DNA of 42,671 bases from Nitrospira sp. BO4 (GTDB lineage: Bacteria > Nitrospirota > Nitrospiria > Nitrospirales > Nitrospiraceae), in the NCBI GenBank assembly GCA_030144965.1, contig JAMPUU010000030.1:1-42671 (forward strand), written 5' to 3'. Made by a program: the position numbers and the translations under genes. Positions 19,050-28,263 of this stretch are shown here, piece by piece (position 1 is the first letter of the stretch; every line of letters starts with the position of its first letter). The notes below the pieces were generated by a model. The model saw nothing but the letters and a program-made list of their open reading frames with translations, had not been told where the DNA came from and ran no database searches.

Positions 19050-19876
19050 GGTTATCTCCTAACAAGAGCACTTCATCCAGAAGGCTGCCGATCCTAGGTA
19101 TGGACTGTAGTCAGTGGTAGGCATCGTGGCACTTGGCTTCGCACAAGATTGTGAGATCGAGGTCGAGAATGGATTCAAGATCAACGCCCCGAGATTATGA
19201 TATGGACTGTCGAAGTGTCAGCGTTCATGATCCGGACCCCGTTCTCTCTGGAATTTGTAATGCCACCTCCTTATCAGCGATAAGGATCGAGCCGGATCAG
19301 TTGACGAGATGGGCACCTATCAGTTGGCAAAGTGCACGCTCAACCTGTTCTTCACGACATATGCCTCTGTTAGAGCGCACACGCGATTCGACTTATAGGT
19401 AAATTTAACAATGTGGGTAACCCTGATGTTTGAAAAGAGGATTCCTCTGCAGATGCAGAGCCGAGCAGGTTCAGTGCCATCTCTAGAATGCTGAGGTGCT
19501 CTGTGCGGATCCGAAGTGGACAGATACTTAAGATATAAAAGTTACAAAGAGTTGAGCGATGGTCCCCCTTGCAGAAATGCTGGAATCCTTGGATGTTTGT
19601 GTGGCGGTTTGATCGCGTTCTGCGCGGAAATGCAATAATCGGTTGTGCGTCATCGCACTTTTACGAGATGCAAATCTTCTGAACTATCAGTGCAACGAAA
19701 TAATAACTCACAGTTTGTTCTGAGGAATATCTACCCGTTTCAAGTCAGTACATATGCATATAATGAATGCATCAATCGGATTTCTCGCATGCCTACATTC
19801 GTGGGACGGGTCACGGCCAGTGAGCCGCACTCCACCACTGGCCTGGTTTAAAGGGGGAAGGTCAAGCAGGACCTAT
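19050..19876. other. 827-bp gap upstream of the GspG-domain gene
   Basis: No supported gene. Contains a perfect inverted repeat CCTTATC-AGC-GATAAGG (19269-19285), which could be an operator for the minus-strand operon starting at 19049, and an 8-bp hairpin (19815-19843) next to the end of the PilZ gene. Otherwise nothing recognised; DNA at 19640-19780 is AT-rich. Confidence 0.4.
19815..19843 (-). terminator. Hairpin downstream of the PilZ gene
   Basis: GGCCAGTG / CACTGGCC, eight perfect pairs with a 13-base loop, 34 bases past the minus-strand PilZ stop. No clear U-run, so only a possible terminator. Confidence 0.3.
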
Positions 19877-20518
19877 CTAATTATCGGCAATGAGATCCCG
19901 CCCGGTCCGTTTCCTAGCGGCTTTCAAGGCGACCATGCCGCGAAGGATCCGATGCGCTTCGAGCCAAGTCTTTTCGGGTAAGCCCTCATTGGCTGTGTGT
20001 TCCTCATTCTCTTGAACATCCGAGTCGCAGTGCCACCGAGCCTTGGATGGAATGTCTATCAAAGGGGATTCAATGGCAAGAAACCGTTCCAGGACGTCTT
20101 CAATGCCTGGAGCTGAATGCTTGGCCTCACCACGATGTACCTTTTCTGTGGTGGAACTCGAGGTCCTGTGATCGTCTTCCCGTGAGATCCACATGAGCCC
20201 GAGCTTCTGCCGAAGAAACTCGGCAACCCAGGCTTGATCGTTGGGCGGCATCTCGTGGGCTTCAATCGCAAAGTCCTGATCGGTCACCCAGAGCACGGTC
20301 GCCCGTTGGACGCGAAGGGGTGTTGATTTTTCGGGAACCGAAACCTGCAGGGTTAACTGCATACCGGGTGCAACAGGCATCGATCCCGCGATTCTCCAGC
20401 CCCGTGAGGTCAGATCCAAGACGGTCCCTTCGGCGAGAAACTCGTCACTTCCATAGAGGACCGACCAACTGACTGGAAACCGACTGTGGCGCCGTATGGG
20501 GTTCTTCCTGTTCGACAT
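19877..20518 (-). CDS. PilZ-domain protein (c-di-GMP receptor)
   Basis: 213 aa from ATG 20518, with AAGGAGC just upstream; the frame extends to 20605 without a ribosome site. The PilZ domain occupies residues about 8-105: the c-di-GMP motif R-R-H-S-R (RxxxR) and D-L-T-S-R-G (D/NxSxxG) are both intact, so binding of cyclic di-GMP is likely. The C-terminal 110 residues are charged and unrecognised (HRTSSSTTEKVHRGEAKHS..). The output partner is unknown; no flagellar or cellulose gene is nearby. Confidence 0.88.
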   Translation of the reverse strand: MSNRKNPIRRHSRFPVSWSVLYGSDEFLAEGTVLDLTSRGWRIAGSMPVAPGMQLTLQVSVPEKSTPLRVQRATVLWVTDQDFAIEAHEMPPNDQAWVAEFLRQKLGLMWISREDDHRTSSSTTEKVHRGEAKHSAPGIEDVLERFLAIESPLIDIPSKARWHCDSDVQENEEHTANEGLPEKTWLEAHRILRGMVALKAARKRTGRDLIADN

Positions 20519-20734
20519 TGGTGCTCCTTCCCCCTTTGCATATCCCAATAGACAAAAGGTAGCCGGAAGGTCAGCCGAGCGCCTTCCTCGAACTAGGTAC
20601 TTCAAAAGGGGGGGCGTCTGAAGAATTGATCCGGGCCGCTAGGGGCCCTTAAGGTCTTCCTGTCGGCGAGCTGAGGACTAACAGGTTGGGGGTACAACAG
20701 CGTTCAGGTGATCACGCGAATCAACACAGCACGA

Positions 20735-20965
20735 TCAGGGATTCGGTTGCCGCATCCGCTTGATCGAGCAGTAAAGCCCATAGCCTTGGGCCATTGTCCC
20801 GGTCACGAGTAACCCAAGTGCGGTCGGAAGCCAATGCGAGGCAGGGTGATCGAGTCCGTACATTCCGAAGACGAACCCGAGTGCAATGGCGATGATTCCG
20901 ACTGATCGCGCGATGACACCTCTCAGCCACCAATTGTGTGTTGGCGGGGTTTCAAGATGCGCCAT
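20735..20965 (-). CDS. Small two-helix membrane protein
   Basis: 76 aa. Two membrane helices (VIARSVGIIAIALGFVFGMYGL and WLPTALGLLVTGTMAQGYGLYC) joined by DHPASH, with a short basic tail. ATG 20965 lacks an obvious ribosome site. Function unknown. It lies between the PilZ gene and the divergent IscA-fold gene. Confidence 0.5.
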   Translation of the reverse strand: MAHLETPPTHNWWLRGVIARSVGIIAIALGFVFGMYGLDHPASHWLPTALGLLVTGTMAQGYGLYCSIKRMRQPNP

Positions 20966-21226
20966 GCGTCAAGTCTACATCCACGTAGAAGGACAGTTCA
21001 ATCGCACCCATGTGGACAGCAATGTCCGCATCAATACCTTGGATGAGACGGGGGCTACGATCTCTCTGGCTGCTCCACCTGCATATCCGTGTACCAATGG
21101 CCCATCGCAGCCATGAGGGATTTCGTGACGTATCCCGCAGACACCTTGTGTTATCTTGGAGGACTCTGGCGGTGAGGGACACGTTTCACTGACTGGTCCT
21201 TGGCTACGTAGGAATATGGGGAGGTC

Positions 21227-21535
21227 ATGAAGCTCACACGGTCGGCCGTCGAGCGTTTAAAGGCGTTGATTCTCGATCATCCGGAGGATCCCGTCGTCCG
21301 TGTGCAGGTGAAGGACGTGGACGACCAACGGTTGGCCTTCAGCATCACGCTGGAGAATCGGGTGCTCCCTGACGACGAAGCGCAGAGCGTCGACGGCTTG
21401 ACCGTGGCGATCCCCGCTGCCAGCGCCATGCGCATGAGCGGCATCACCATGGATTACCAGGACCCTGGCGGCTTCAAATTCCTCCACACCGATGATCCGA
21501 ACGATCTCCGGCTCGATCTCATCAATTTGAACTGA
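21227..21535 (+). CDS. HesB/IscA-fold protein without cysteines
   Basis: 102 aa, start ATG 21227 with GGGGAGG five bases before. The layout follows A-type iron-sulfur carriers: MKLTRSAVERLKALI, a beta-rich middle, G-L-T-V-A-I-P then SGITMDYQDPGGFKF, close to the IscA pattern ..LxGxxIDYxxxxxGxxFxxxNP. None of the three conserved cysteines is present; there is no cysteine at all. It therefore cannot carry a cluster in the standard way and may be a structural or regulatory relative. The assignment is by eye. Confidence 0.7.
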   Translation: MKLTRSAVERLKALILDHPEDPVVRVQVKDVDDQRLAFSITLENRVLPDDEAQSVDGLTVAIPAASAMRMSGITMDYQDPGGFKFLHTDDPNDLRLDLINLN

Positions 21536-21710
21536 CTCTGCCTTACCTGTTTAGATCTTTGCCAGTTCACTAGTTTTCCAGGTACTTGCGCACAATTCGA
21601 TGGTTATCAGACACTCTCTCCTGCCGAACCGTCTGGATGAGCTAATGAGGTTACATCAATTATCAGGGGGTCAAAAGCAGTAGCGTACAGCACTCTTATG
21701 CTATTAAGCG

Positions 21711-21740
21711 TTGACGGCATATGTCTTAATAACATATTCT
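21711..21740 (+). promoter_or_regulatory. Possible sigma70-type promoter of the fic gene
   Basis: TTGACG and TATTCT separated by 18 bases, in AT-rich DNA about 35 bases upstream of the GTG start. Five of six and four of six matches to consensus. Nothing else supports it. Confidence 0.35.
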
Positions 21741-21773
21741 CTATTCAGCGACACTAAATAGGAGGGCTCAACA

Positions 21774-22943
21774 GTGAACCGTGGCTTGTCCGGTCAGTAT
21801 GAGACCTCCCAAATTGGCGGAGAGCAAGTAAGAGCCTTTATCCCGACCCCGCTTCCTCCCATACCGCCTCTCGATCTAACGGGTACGCGCCAAATACTCC
21901 TTGAGCAAGCACTGTTAGCTTTGGGGCGTCTTGATAGTGTTTCCACATTACTGCCAGATCCGCATCTATTTCTCTATGCTTACGTCAGAAAAGAAGCTCT
22001 GTTGTCCTCACAGATTGAAGGAACTCAATCGTCCCTGTCTGAACTGTTACTCTTCGAACTGGAGGAAGCACCAGGGATACCACGGGATGAAGTTGTGGAT
22101 GTCTCCAACTACGTTGCGGCATTGGAATATGGGCTTGAGCGATTGCGCGGACGGTTTCCTCTTTCCAATCGGCTCATTCGCGAGGTTCATACTCAACTTC
22201 TTTCACGTGGTCGGGGAAGTGACAAGCTACCTGGAGAGTTCCGCCGATCGCAGAATTGGATTGGTGGGACTCGGCCGGGAAATGCCCATTTCGTCCCACC
22301 GCCACATCGGGTCGTAGAAGATTGCATGGGACAACTGGAGCGGTTTCTTCATGACGAAACGATACCATTACCCATGCTTGTCAAGGCTGCTCTTGCACAC
22401 GTCCAGTTCGAAACGGTTCATCCGTTTCTGGATGGCAACGGTCGGGTCGGGCGGCTTCTCGTCACCCTCCTTCTGTGCCATGCCGGTGTCCTTACGCAGC
22501 CGCTTCTCTACCTAAGCCTATATTTCAAACAAAACCGGTCCACTTACTACAGGCTGCTTGATCAAGTCCGAATGGATGGAGATTGGGAGTCTTGGATCGA
22601 TTTCTTTTTGGAGGGTGTGCGGACGACCGCACAAGGAGCGGTCTCAGCGGCGCAACGTTTGGTGGAATTGTTCAGTAGTGATGAGGGGAAAATTCAGAAA
22701 AGTGGCCGCGCCGCGGGGTCAGCGCTTCGAGTCCATTCAGCGCTTCGCGAACGACCGATTATTTCCCTTACAGATATATGCCGCCGCACAGGGCTTTCGT
22801 TTCCAGCAGCGACAAACGGCATGGCACTGCTTGAAAAGCTGGGAACTATTCGCGAGCTGACCGGCCGACAGCGGAACAGACTCTTCGCTTATGATCGCTA
22901 TTTACAGATTCTCAGCGAGGGGACAGAACCGTTGTCAGCCTGA
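21774..22943 (+). CDS. Fic-domain AMP-transferase with internal inhibitory helix
   Basis: 389 aa starting at GTG 21774 behind AGGAGGG. The Fic motif HPFLDGNGRVGR begins at H216 and is complete, so the protein should be catalytically able to transfer AMP (or another phosphate-linked group) to protein hydroxyls. An N-terminal inhibitory motif S78-S-Q-I-E82-G ([S/T]xxxE[G/N]) marks it as a class II Fic protein that silences itself. The C-terminal 80 residues form a winged helix (RPIISLTDICRRTGLSFPAATNGMALLEKLGTI), so it may regulate its own gene. No antitoxin-like partner lies next to it. The surrounding DNA upstream is AT-rich, hinting at transfer. Confidence 0.93.
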   Translation: MNRGLSGQYETSQIGGEQVRAFIPTPLPPIPPLDLTGTRQILLEQALLALGRLDSVSTLLPDPHLFLYAYVRKEALLSSQIEGTQSSLSELLLFELEEAPGIPRDEVVDVSNYVAALEYGLERLRGRFPLSNRLIREVHTQLLSRGRGSDKLPGEFRRSQNWIGGTRPGNAHFVPPPHRVVEDCMGQLERFLHDETIPLPMLVKAALAHVQFETVHPFLDGNGRVGRLLVTLLLCHAGVLTQPLLYLSLYFKQNRSTYYRLLDQVRMDGDWESWIDFFLEGVRTTAQGAVSAAQRLVELFSSDEGKIQKSGRAAGSALRVHSALRERPIISLTDICRRTGLSFPAATNGMALLEKLGTIRELTGRQRNRLFAYDRYLQILSEGTEPLSA

Positions 22944-23091
22944 GTGCGCAGAATATTAACATTGCCCATCAGTTCCCATGCATCCATGCATGACGGATCT
23001 CTCTCCTCACGCATTGCACCGTCCTTCGAATCCCTTCTAGAATGCTGTTCTTGAAACGTGCTGGCTCTTTCGGTGTTCCGGATCGTGAACG

Positions 23092-23877
23092 ATGCCGTCC
23101 AACGACGATCACAAGGCCGCCGCTCGTGCCGGCGCTCGCCGCATTATCGAGCAGGCGCCAAAAGTATTGGCCGGTTTGTTTGCCATTAGCGGCGTGGCGT
23201 ATCTTTCGGGGTCGATGTATACGAGATCATACTTTTCAGAATTTGGAGCCTCGTGGATATTGGATGAGGTTCCGGCGGCGATCTACTTCAGTCAAAGCTG
23301 GATTCCGTTGCTGCTGATTATCCTCTTCGGATACCTTGCCACCACGAACCTGGCCTTGATCGAAAGCCACGGCGATCTGACAGCGACCAAACGATTCAAG
23401 GTTTCAGTCACGGTCGTCCAGTATGGTCCATGGGTCTTGGGCGGGGTCATGGCGATCACCACACTGCTGACCACACTTGGTTACATTACCCCGGCAATCG
23501 TCCTGTCAGTCGTGGCTGTAACCTTTATTCTCTTGTTGTTTAGCTCGGCACTCGAACTCCTCGTCGTGCAGTTCAGCCAAGCCGACAAGGGTATTGATCC
23601 ATTAATGGCATATCTCTCGCTCGTCGTGATTGCCGCCGGTCTGTATGTGGTTCCTACGCAGCTGGGGATGAACTGGGCACGGGTCGATAAACAACCGTCA
23701 TCCGCTCTACTGAACGTGTATCTTCGCGGTGATGAAAGAACGGAGTACAAACTTCTTTTCTCGGTCGGTGAGCGGTTGTATATCTTCCCGACCAGCTATG
23801 AGGGGAAATATCCTCCGGTCAAGCCCGCGGCAGCGGCCAATGTCACATTCATTCCGCTTGGGAGCAAATCTGACTGA
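23092..23877 (+). CDS. Integral membrane protein, unknown function
   Basis: 261 aa. About five membrane helices can be drawn (near residues 24-42, 66-86, 108-130, 135-158 and 172-192). A C-terminal soluble domain of some 65 residues follows (VYLRGDERTEYKLLFSVGERLYIFPTSYEG). ATG 23092 is chosen; no strong ribosome site. No family recognised. It sits between fic and the sigma54 response regulator. Confidence 0.65.
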   Translation: MPSNDDHKAAARAGARRIIEQAPKVLAGLFAISGVAYLSGSMYTRSYFSEFGASWILDEVPAAIYFSQSWIPLLLIILFGYLATTNLALIESHGDLTATKRFKVSVTVVQYGPWVLGGVMAITTLLTTLGYITPAIVLSVVAVTFILLLFSSALELLVVQFSQADKGIDPLMAYLSLVVIAAGLYVVPTQLGMNWARVDKQPSSALLNVYLRGDERTEYKLLFSVGERLYIFPTSYEGKYPPVKPAAAANVTFIPLGSKSD

Positions 23878-23921
23878 AGTCATACGCAGCGGCTTGCTCA
23901 GCTAAAAATCAAACCATTCTA

Positions 23922-23938
23922 TTGGTCCTGCACTTGCA
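23922..23938 (+). promoter_or_regulatory. Possible sigma54 promoter before the response-regulator gene
   Basis: TTGG-N8-TTGCA with GG at 23924 and GC at 23936, ten bases apart as required. The CACG part of the -24 element is not matched. About 90 bases upstream of ATG 24027. Confidence 0.3.
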
Positions 23939-24026
23939 TTCATTGGCTTCCAGCGTTAAACAGACACAAACTGATGCAGAATGCATCAGGCGCTGTGGCA
24001 TTTTGGGACAGAGATGGGAGTCGGTC

Positions 24027-25406
24027 ATGACTGAAGAGTGGGGTGCGATCCTCGTCGTCGATGATGATGCAGATATGCGGGAATTGGCTCATGACATGTT
24101 GAAAGACCGTGGTCATCAAGTCGCCATGGCCGGCAGCGGAGAAGAAGCCCTGAAACGATTGGCAGAAGAGGACTACGCGGTTGTCCTCACGGACCTCCGT
24201 ATGAAAGGCATGGAGGGACTGGAATTGCTGGCCCAAATCAAGCGCCGAGATCCCGATATCAGTGTCATCCTCATGACGGCATTCGGGTCGGTGGAAACGG
24301 CCGTCGAGGCGATGAAGCACGGAGCCAGCGATTATCTCACCAAGCCTGTCCGGAAGGACGAGTTGATTCGCGTGGTCGAGCGCGTCATTCGAGAGGCATC
24401 CTTGCGGCGGGAAGTGAGCCGCCTTAGAAAAGAAGTCCGCAAGGAGTACAGCTTCCACCAGATTTTGGGAAAGAGCAAAGCGATCCAAATGGTCTTCGAT
24501 CTCATTCGCCGGGTGGCCGATAGTCCGACCAATGTCCTGATCACGGGAGAGAGCGGCACCGGTAAGGAATTGGTCGCCAAAGCCATCCACTACAACAGCG
24601 ACCGCAAAGACGCGCCGTTTATTCCCGTCAATTGCGCGGCGATTCCGGAACAGCTGTTGGAGAGTGAACTGTTCGGGCATATGCGGGGAGCCTTTACCGA
24701 TGCCAAGATGGACAAGCGAGGGTTGTTTGAAGAGGCGCAGAAGGGCACGTTGTTTCTCGACGAGATCAGTGAGCTGCCGCTCATGCTGCAGGCCAAGATT
24801 CTTCGCGCGATTCAGGAAAAGGAAATCAGGCGGGTGGGCGCGACGAAGCCGATCTCGGTCGATGTGCGGATTATTGCCGCCACCAATCTGAATCTCAGCG
24901 AGGAAGTAAAGAATAAGCGGTTCCGGGAGGACCTGTATTATCGGCTCAACGTCATCGAGCTCAAGCTGCCCCCCTTACGGGAGCGGCGCGAGGACATTCC
25001 CCTCTTAGTCGACGCTTTTCTTAAAAAGTGCGGCGCCGTCCGCGGGAAAGAGGTCAAGGGCGTGAGCGAGGCCGCGCTGGCCATGCTGATGGACTATACC
25101 TGGCCCGGCAACGTGCGAGAGCTGGAGAACGTCATCGAACGGGCGGTGACGCTCAGCCGCAGCGAGAAGATTTCACCCGATGATTTGCCCTCGGCGGTGC
25201 AGGGAGCACGCGGCGAGCGCCGCGTGCTGGACGAAGCGGCCGAAAAGTCCCTGCCCTTGCATGAGTTGGAGAAGGAGTACATCAAGAAGATTCTCGAGAA
25301 GTCCGGCGGCAACAAGTACCAGACCGCTCATACCCTTGGCATCGATCGCAAGACCTTGTATCGTAAACTCGCCGAAATCGAGGGCAAGACTCATCCAGAA
25401 GAATGA
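24027..25406 (+). CDS. NtrC-type sigma54 response regulator
   Basis: 459 aa from ATG 24027 (GGGAG 7-12 bases upstream). Receiver domain with phospho-acceptor D56 (LTDLRMKG), then the AAA+ sigma54-interaction domain with Walker A GESGTGKE, Walker B LFLDEI and the R-finger region FREDLYYRLN, and a Fis-type DNA-binding helix at the end (NKYQTAHTLGIDRKTLYRKL). The sigma54-contacting loop reads GAFTDA rather than GAFTGA, a variant seen in some family members. It starts a regulatory block on one strand that leads to amoC. Its kinase may be the next gene (25649). Confidence 0.94.
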   Translation: MTEEWGAILVVDDDADMRELAHDMLKDRGHQVAMAGSGEEALKRLAEEDYAVVLTDLRMKGMEGLELLAQIKRRDPDISVILMTAFGSVETAVEAMKHGASDYLTKPVRKDELIRVVERVIREASLRREVSRLRKEVRKEYSFHQILGKSKAIQMVFDLIRRVADSPTNVLITGESGTGKELVAKAIHYNSDRKDAPFIPVNCAAIPEQLLESELFGHMRGAFTDAKMDKRGLFEEAQKGTLFLDEISELPLMLQAKILRAIQEKEIRRVGATKPISVDVRIIAATNLNLSEEVKNKRFREDLYYRLNVIELKLPPLRERREDIPLLVDAFLKKCGAVRGKEVKGVSEAALAMLMDYTWPGNVRELENVIERAVTLSRSEKISPDDLPSAVQGARGERRVLDEAAEKSLPLHELEKEYIKKILEKSGGNKYQTAHTLGIDRKTLYRKLAEIEGKTHPEE

Positions 25407-25648
25407 CAGCTTCCTCCGGTCATCGAGTCAGATTGAGACCGCATGCACATCGGGGATGAAATACGGTGCGTGCTATGCCGTGGGCTCTGCCCCTCCTCCG
25501 GGGAATGGTCGAAGTCCTGGTGTCTCACGGATTCAGCACGAATGATGACATCCACGTCACAATCATTGTGGTCGTTCCGTATTCGCGTGTTGCAGGGAGC
25601 CTGCTCTGGGTACGCGGATCCATCGACCAACGCTCTGTGAAGGAACAG

Positions 25649-27556
25649 ATGATGGAGGGACCAATCACGAGATCGCTCGCCGATGTCACACGCTCCGAAG
25701 CGGACCGTCCGAAGGTAGAGGAGCAGCTCCTGATCAGCCGGCTGAGGCTGGAAGGCATCATCGAATCCGCGATGGATGCGATCATCACGGTGGACGAGGA
25801 TCAGAGAATCCTGTTGTTCAATCGCGCGGCGGAACAGATGTTCGTCTGCTCCATCCGAGAGGCAATCGGGCAGCCGCTCGATCGATTCTTGCCCGCACGT
25901 TTCCGCGAAGCCCATCGCCACGACGTTCATGCGTTTGGGCAGTCCGGTGTGACGAGTCGAAAGATGGGTCAACTGGGAACGGTGATGGGGCTACGCTCGA
26001 ACGGACAAGAGTTTCACATCGAAGCCTCCATCTCGCATATCTCGGTTGAGCAAAAGAAATACTATACCGTCATTCTCCGAGACATCACCGAGCGCAAGCA
26101 GGCCGAGGAAGACCTGAGGGAGAGCCAGCGACAACTCAGCACTCTGATCGGCAATCTCCCGGGTTTCGTGTATCGCAGCCGAAATGACCGTGACCGGTCA
26201 TTCACGTATCTCAGCGAAGGAGTATCCGATTTGACCGGGTACACCGTCGGAGAATATCTCCAACAGCGGACCATCTCATTCGGGAACACGATACATGCGG
26301 GCGACCGTGAGCGAGTCTGGCAGGAGGTTCAGGAAGCCGTCACGCGACATGGTCCGTTCGAGACGACCTATCGAATCCTGACCAAATCGGGAGAGGTCAA
26401 ATCGGTTTGGGAAAGAGGAGAAGGGGTCTACGCACCGGACGGCACACTGAGTTACCTGGAAGGGTTCGTCACCGACGTCACTGAACGCAAGCGAGCCGAG
26501 CACCTGCTTCGGCAAAGCGAAGAACGCTACCGGCGTCTGATCGCCGTCTCGCCCTATGCGATCTTTGTGAGCCGGGGCGACCGCGTTATCTTTGCGAACG
26601 ACCAGGCCATCAAGCTGTTCGGCGCGGTGAAGGCCGATGAGGTTTTGGGAAAATCACTCCTGAGCCTCTTTCATCCCGAGTATCACGACGTCCTGAGAGA
26701 GTGGACCCACGAATTGCTGGAAGGCCGATCACTGGTGCCGGTGGTCGAGGAGAAAATTGTGCGCCTGGATGGAGTGTCGATCGATGTCGAGGTCAGCGCG
26801 GCCCGGTTGGTGGATGAGGAAGGGCCGGCCATCTTGGTCATGCTCCGAGACATCAGCGAGCGGAAGCGACTGCAGGACCAATTGCGCAAGACCGAGCGGG
26901 TTGCCGAACTCGGTACACTGGCGTCCGGCATGGCCCACGAGATCGGGACGCCGATGAACGTCATTCTCGGCCGTGCCGAGTACCTGATGGACCGTGTCAC
27001 GGAGGAGCCGGTCAAGAAAGGGCTCCAGACCATCATTACACAGGTGGAGCGGATTACGAAGGTGATGAATCAGTTGCTGTCGTTCGCCCGACGCAAAGCG
27101 CCGGAGCGGCGCGCGCTGGACCTGCGAGAGGTCCTGGAAGATGCGATGGAAATGTTCCAAGAGCGTCTTGCTCGAAACCAGATTCAGGTCGAAACGGCAT
27201 TGGCTGATTCTTGCCCGATGGCGATGGCCGATCCCGACCAAATGAGCCAGGTGTTCATCAATCTCGTCATGAATGCCGTGCATGCGATGCCGGACGGCGG
27301 GACCTTGCGAATCGGCCTGGCGCCGGAGAATCGAATGGTCAAACTCACGGTCGCTGATACGGGCCATGGCATTCCCGGGCATGCGGTCGAGAAAATATTC
27401 GAACCGTTCTTTACGACGAAAGAATTCGGCAAAGGAACCGGATTAGGATTGACCGTCGTGAAAGGCATCATTGAAGAGCATCAGGGTTCCATCGCCGTGA
27501 AAAGCGAAGAGGGCAAAGGCACGAAGTTTACGATTCTGCTTCCGCAGAGCCCATAG
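25649..27556 (+). CDS. PAS-domain sensor histidine kinase (NtrB-like)
   Basis: 635 aa from ATG 25649, with GAAGGA just before; the frame is open to 25466 but that part does not look coding. Three PAS domains are visible (about 20-135, 150-270 and 285-405; [47 protein letters not shown]). They are followed by HisKA with H430 in [11 protein letters not shown] and a HATPase ([32 protein letters not shown]). No membrane segments, so it is a cytosolic sensor. The signal could be redox, but no cofactor-binding residue can be named. Likely partner of the response regulator upstream or the lone receiver downstream. Confidence 0.92.
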   Translation: MMEGPITRSLADVTRSEADRPKVEEQLLISRLRLEGIIESAMDAIITVDEDQRILLFNRAAEQMFVCSIREAIGQPLDRFLPARFREAHRHDVHAFGQSGVTSRKMGQLGTVMGLRSNGQEFHIEASISHISVEQKKYYTVILRDITERKQAEEDLRESQRQLSTLIGNLPGFVYRSRNDRDRSFTYLSEGVSDLTGYTVGEYLQQRTISFGNTIHAGDRERVWQEVQEAVTRHGPFETTYRILTKSGEVKSVWERGEGVYAPDGTLSYLEGFVTDVTERKRAEHLLRQSEERYRRLIAVSPYAIFVSRGDRVIFANDQAIKLFGAVKADEVLGKSLLSLFHPEYHDVLREWTHELLEGRSLVPVVEEKIVRLDGVSIDVEVSAARLVDEEGPAILVMLRDISERKRLQDQLRKTERVAELGTLASGMAHEIGTPMNVILGRAEYLMDRVTEEPVKKGLQTIITQVERITKVMNQLLSFARRKAPERRALDLREVLEDAMEMFQERLARNQIQVETALADSCPMAMADPDQMSQVFINLVMNAVHAMPDGGTLRIGLAPENRMVKLTVADTGHGIPGHAVEKIFEPFFTTKEFGKGTGLGLTVVKGIIEEHQGSIAVKSEEGKGTKFTILLPQSP

Positions 27557-27811
27557 CAGCCGTCCGCCATGGGCTGAGTCCTGCGCGTGTAGTCCTGGGC
27601 CTTGTGAGAGGTTCAACCCGCCGAGCGCTGTAGCATCTCGCAACGGCGCCTTCCGCCTTGAGTGTGGTGTTTCTCATCACTGCCGCCCTGCCGGCATCAG
27701 CAACCCGCGGGATTTCTTTGAAATTAGACTTACCATGCCCATTGTTCTTATGGGCGGCCCTCTTGCCCGCTTCTTGCAGTCCACTGATACAGGGGCAGAG
27801 GTACAAAGAGG

Positions 27812-28210
27812 ATGACCACTGTGGCAACGGGAAAAGCTGATGTGGTGCTGATCGTCGAAGATGACCGGGAGATGCGCAGTCTGCTTTGCGATGAACTGTG
27901 GGGCACCGGGTATCAGCTCCGTGAAGCCAGGGACGGAGACGAAGCCTTTCTGGCGGTTCTGCAATCGGTGCCAGACCTGATTTTAACCGATCTGCGTATG
28001 CCGGCCGGGGGGGCGGATTACATCAGTCGGTTGCGGACCGTGGCCCCTAGGTGCCCCATTGTCGTCATCACGGCGTTCGGCGATGCGGCGTTGAAAGCCC
28101 AAGTGATACGAGCAGGGGCCAACGCCTACTTCGACAAACCGGTCCGCATTGCTGATCTCAAGAGCTGTGTACAACGACTGCTGGACCACAGACCGGAGGC
28201 TGATTGCTGA
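27812..28210 (+). CDS. Single-domain response regulator
   Basis: 132 aa, receiver domain only: acidic pair EDD near residue 17-19, phospho-acceptor D60 (LTDLRMP), conserved T in VVITAFG and K in YFDKPVR. No output domain, so it would act by protein contact or as a phosphate relay. It lies between the PAS kinase and the PAS/sigma54 activator (53 bases before the latter), which makes it a plausible link between them. ATG 27812 chosen. Confidence 0.88.
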   Translation: MTTVATGKADVVLIVEDDREMRSLLCDELWGTGYQLREARDGDEAFLAVLQSVPDLILTDLRMPAGGADYISRLRTVAPRCPIVVITAFGDAALKAQVIRAGANAYFDKPVRIADLKSCVQRLLDHRPEADC

Positions 28211-28263
28211 CATCAACGGCGTAAGGTCGTAGGAGACGCTTCACTCCAAGAAGCGAGACAAAC

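Noticed and set aside
25466..25648. N-terminal extension of the PAS kinase
   Set aside because: Reads as non-coding sequence and has no ribosome site; ATG 25649 has one.
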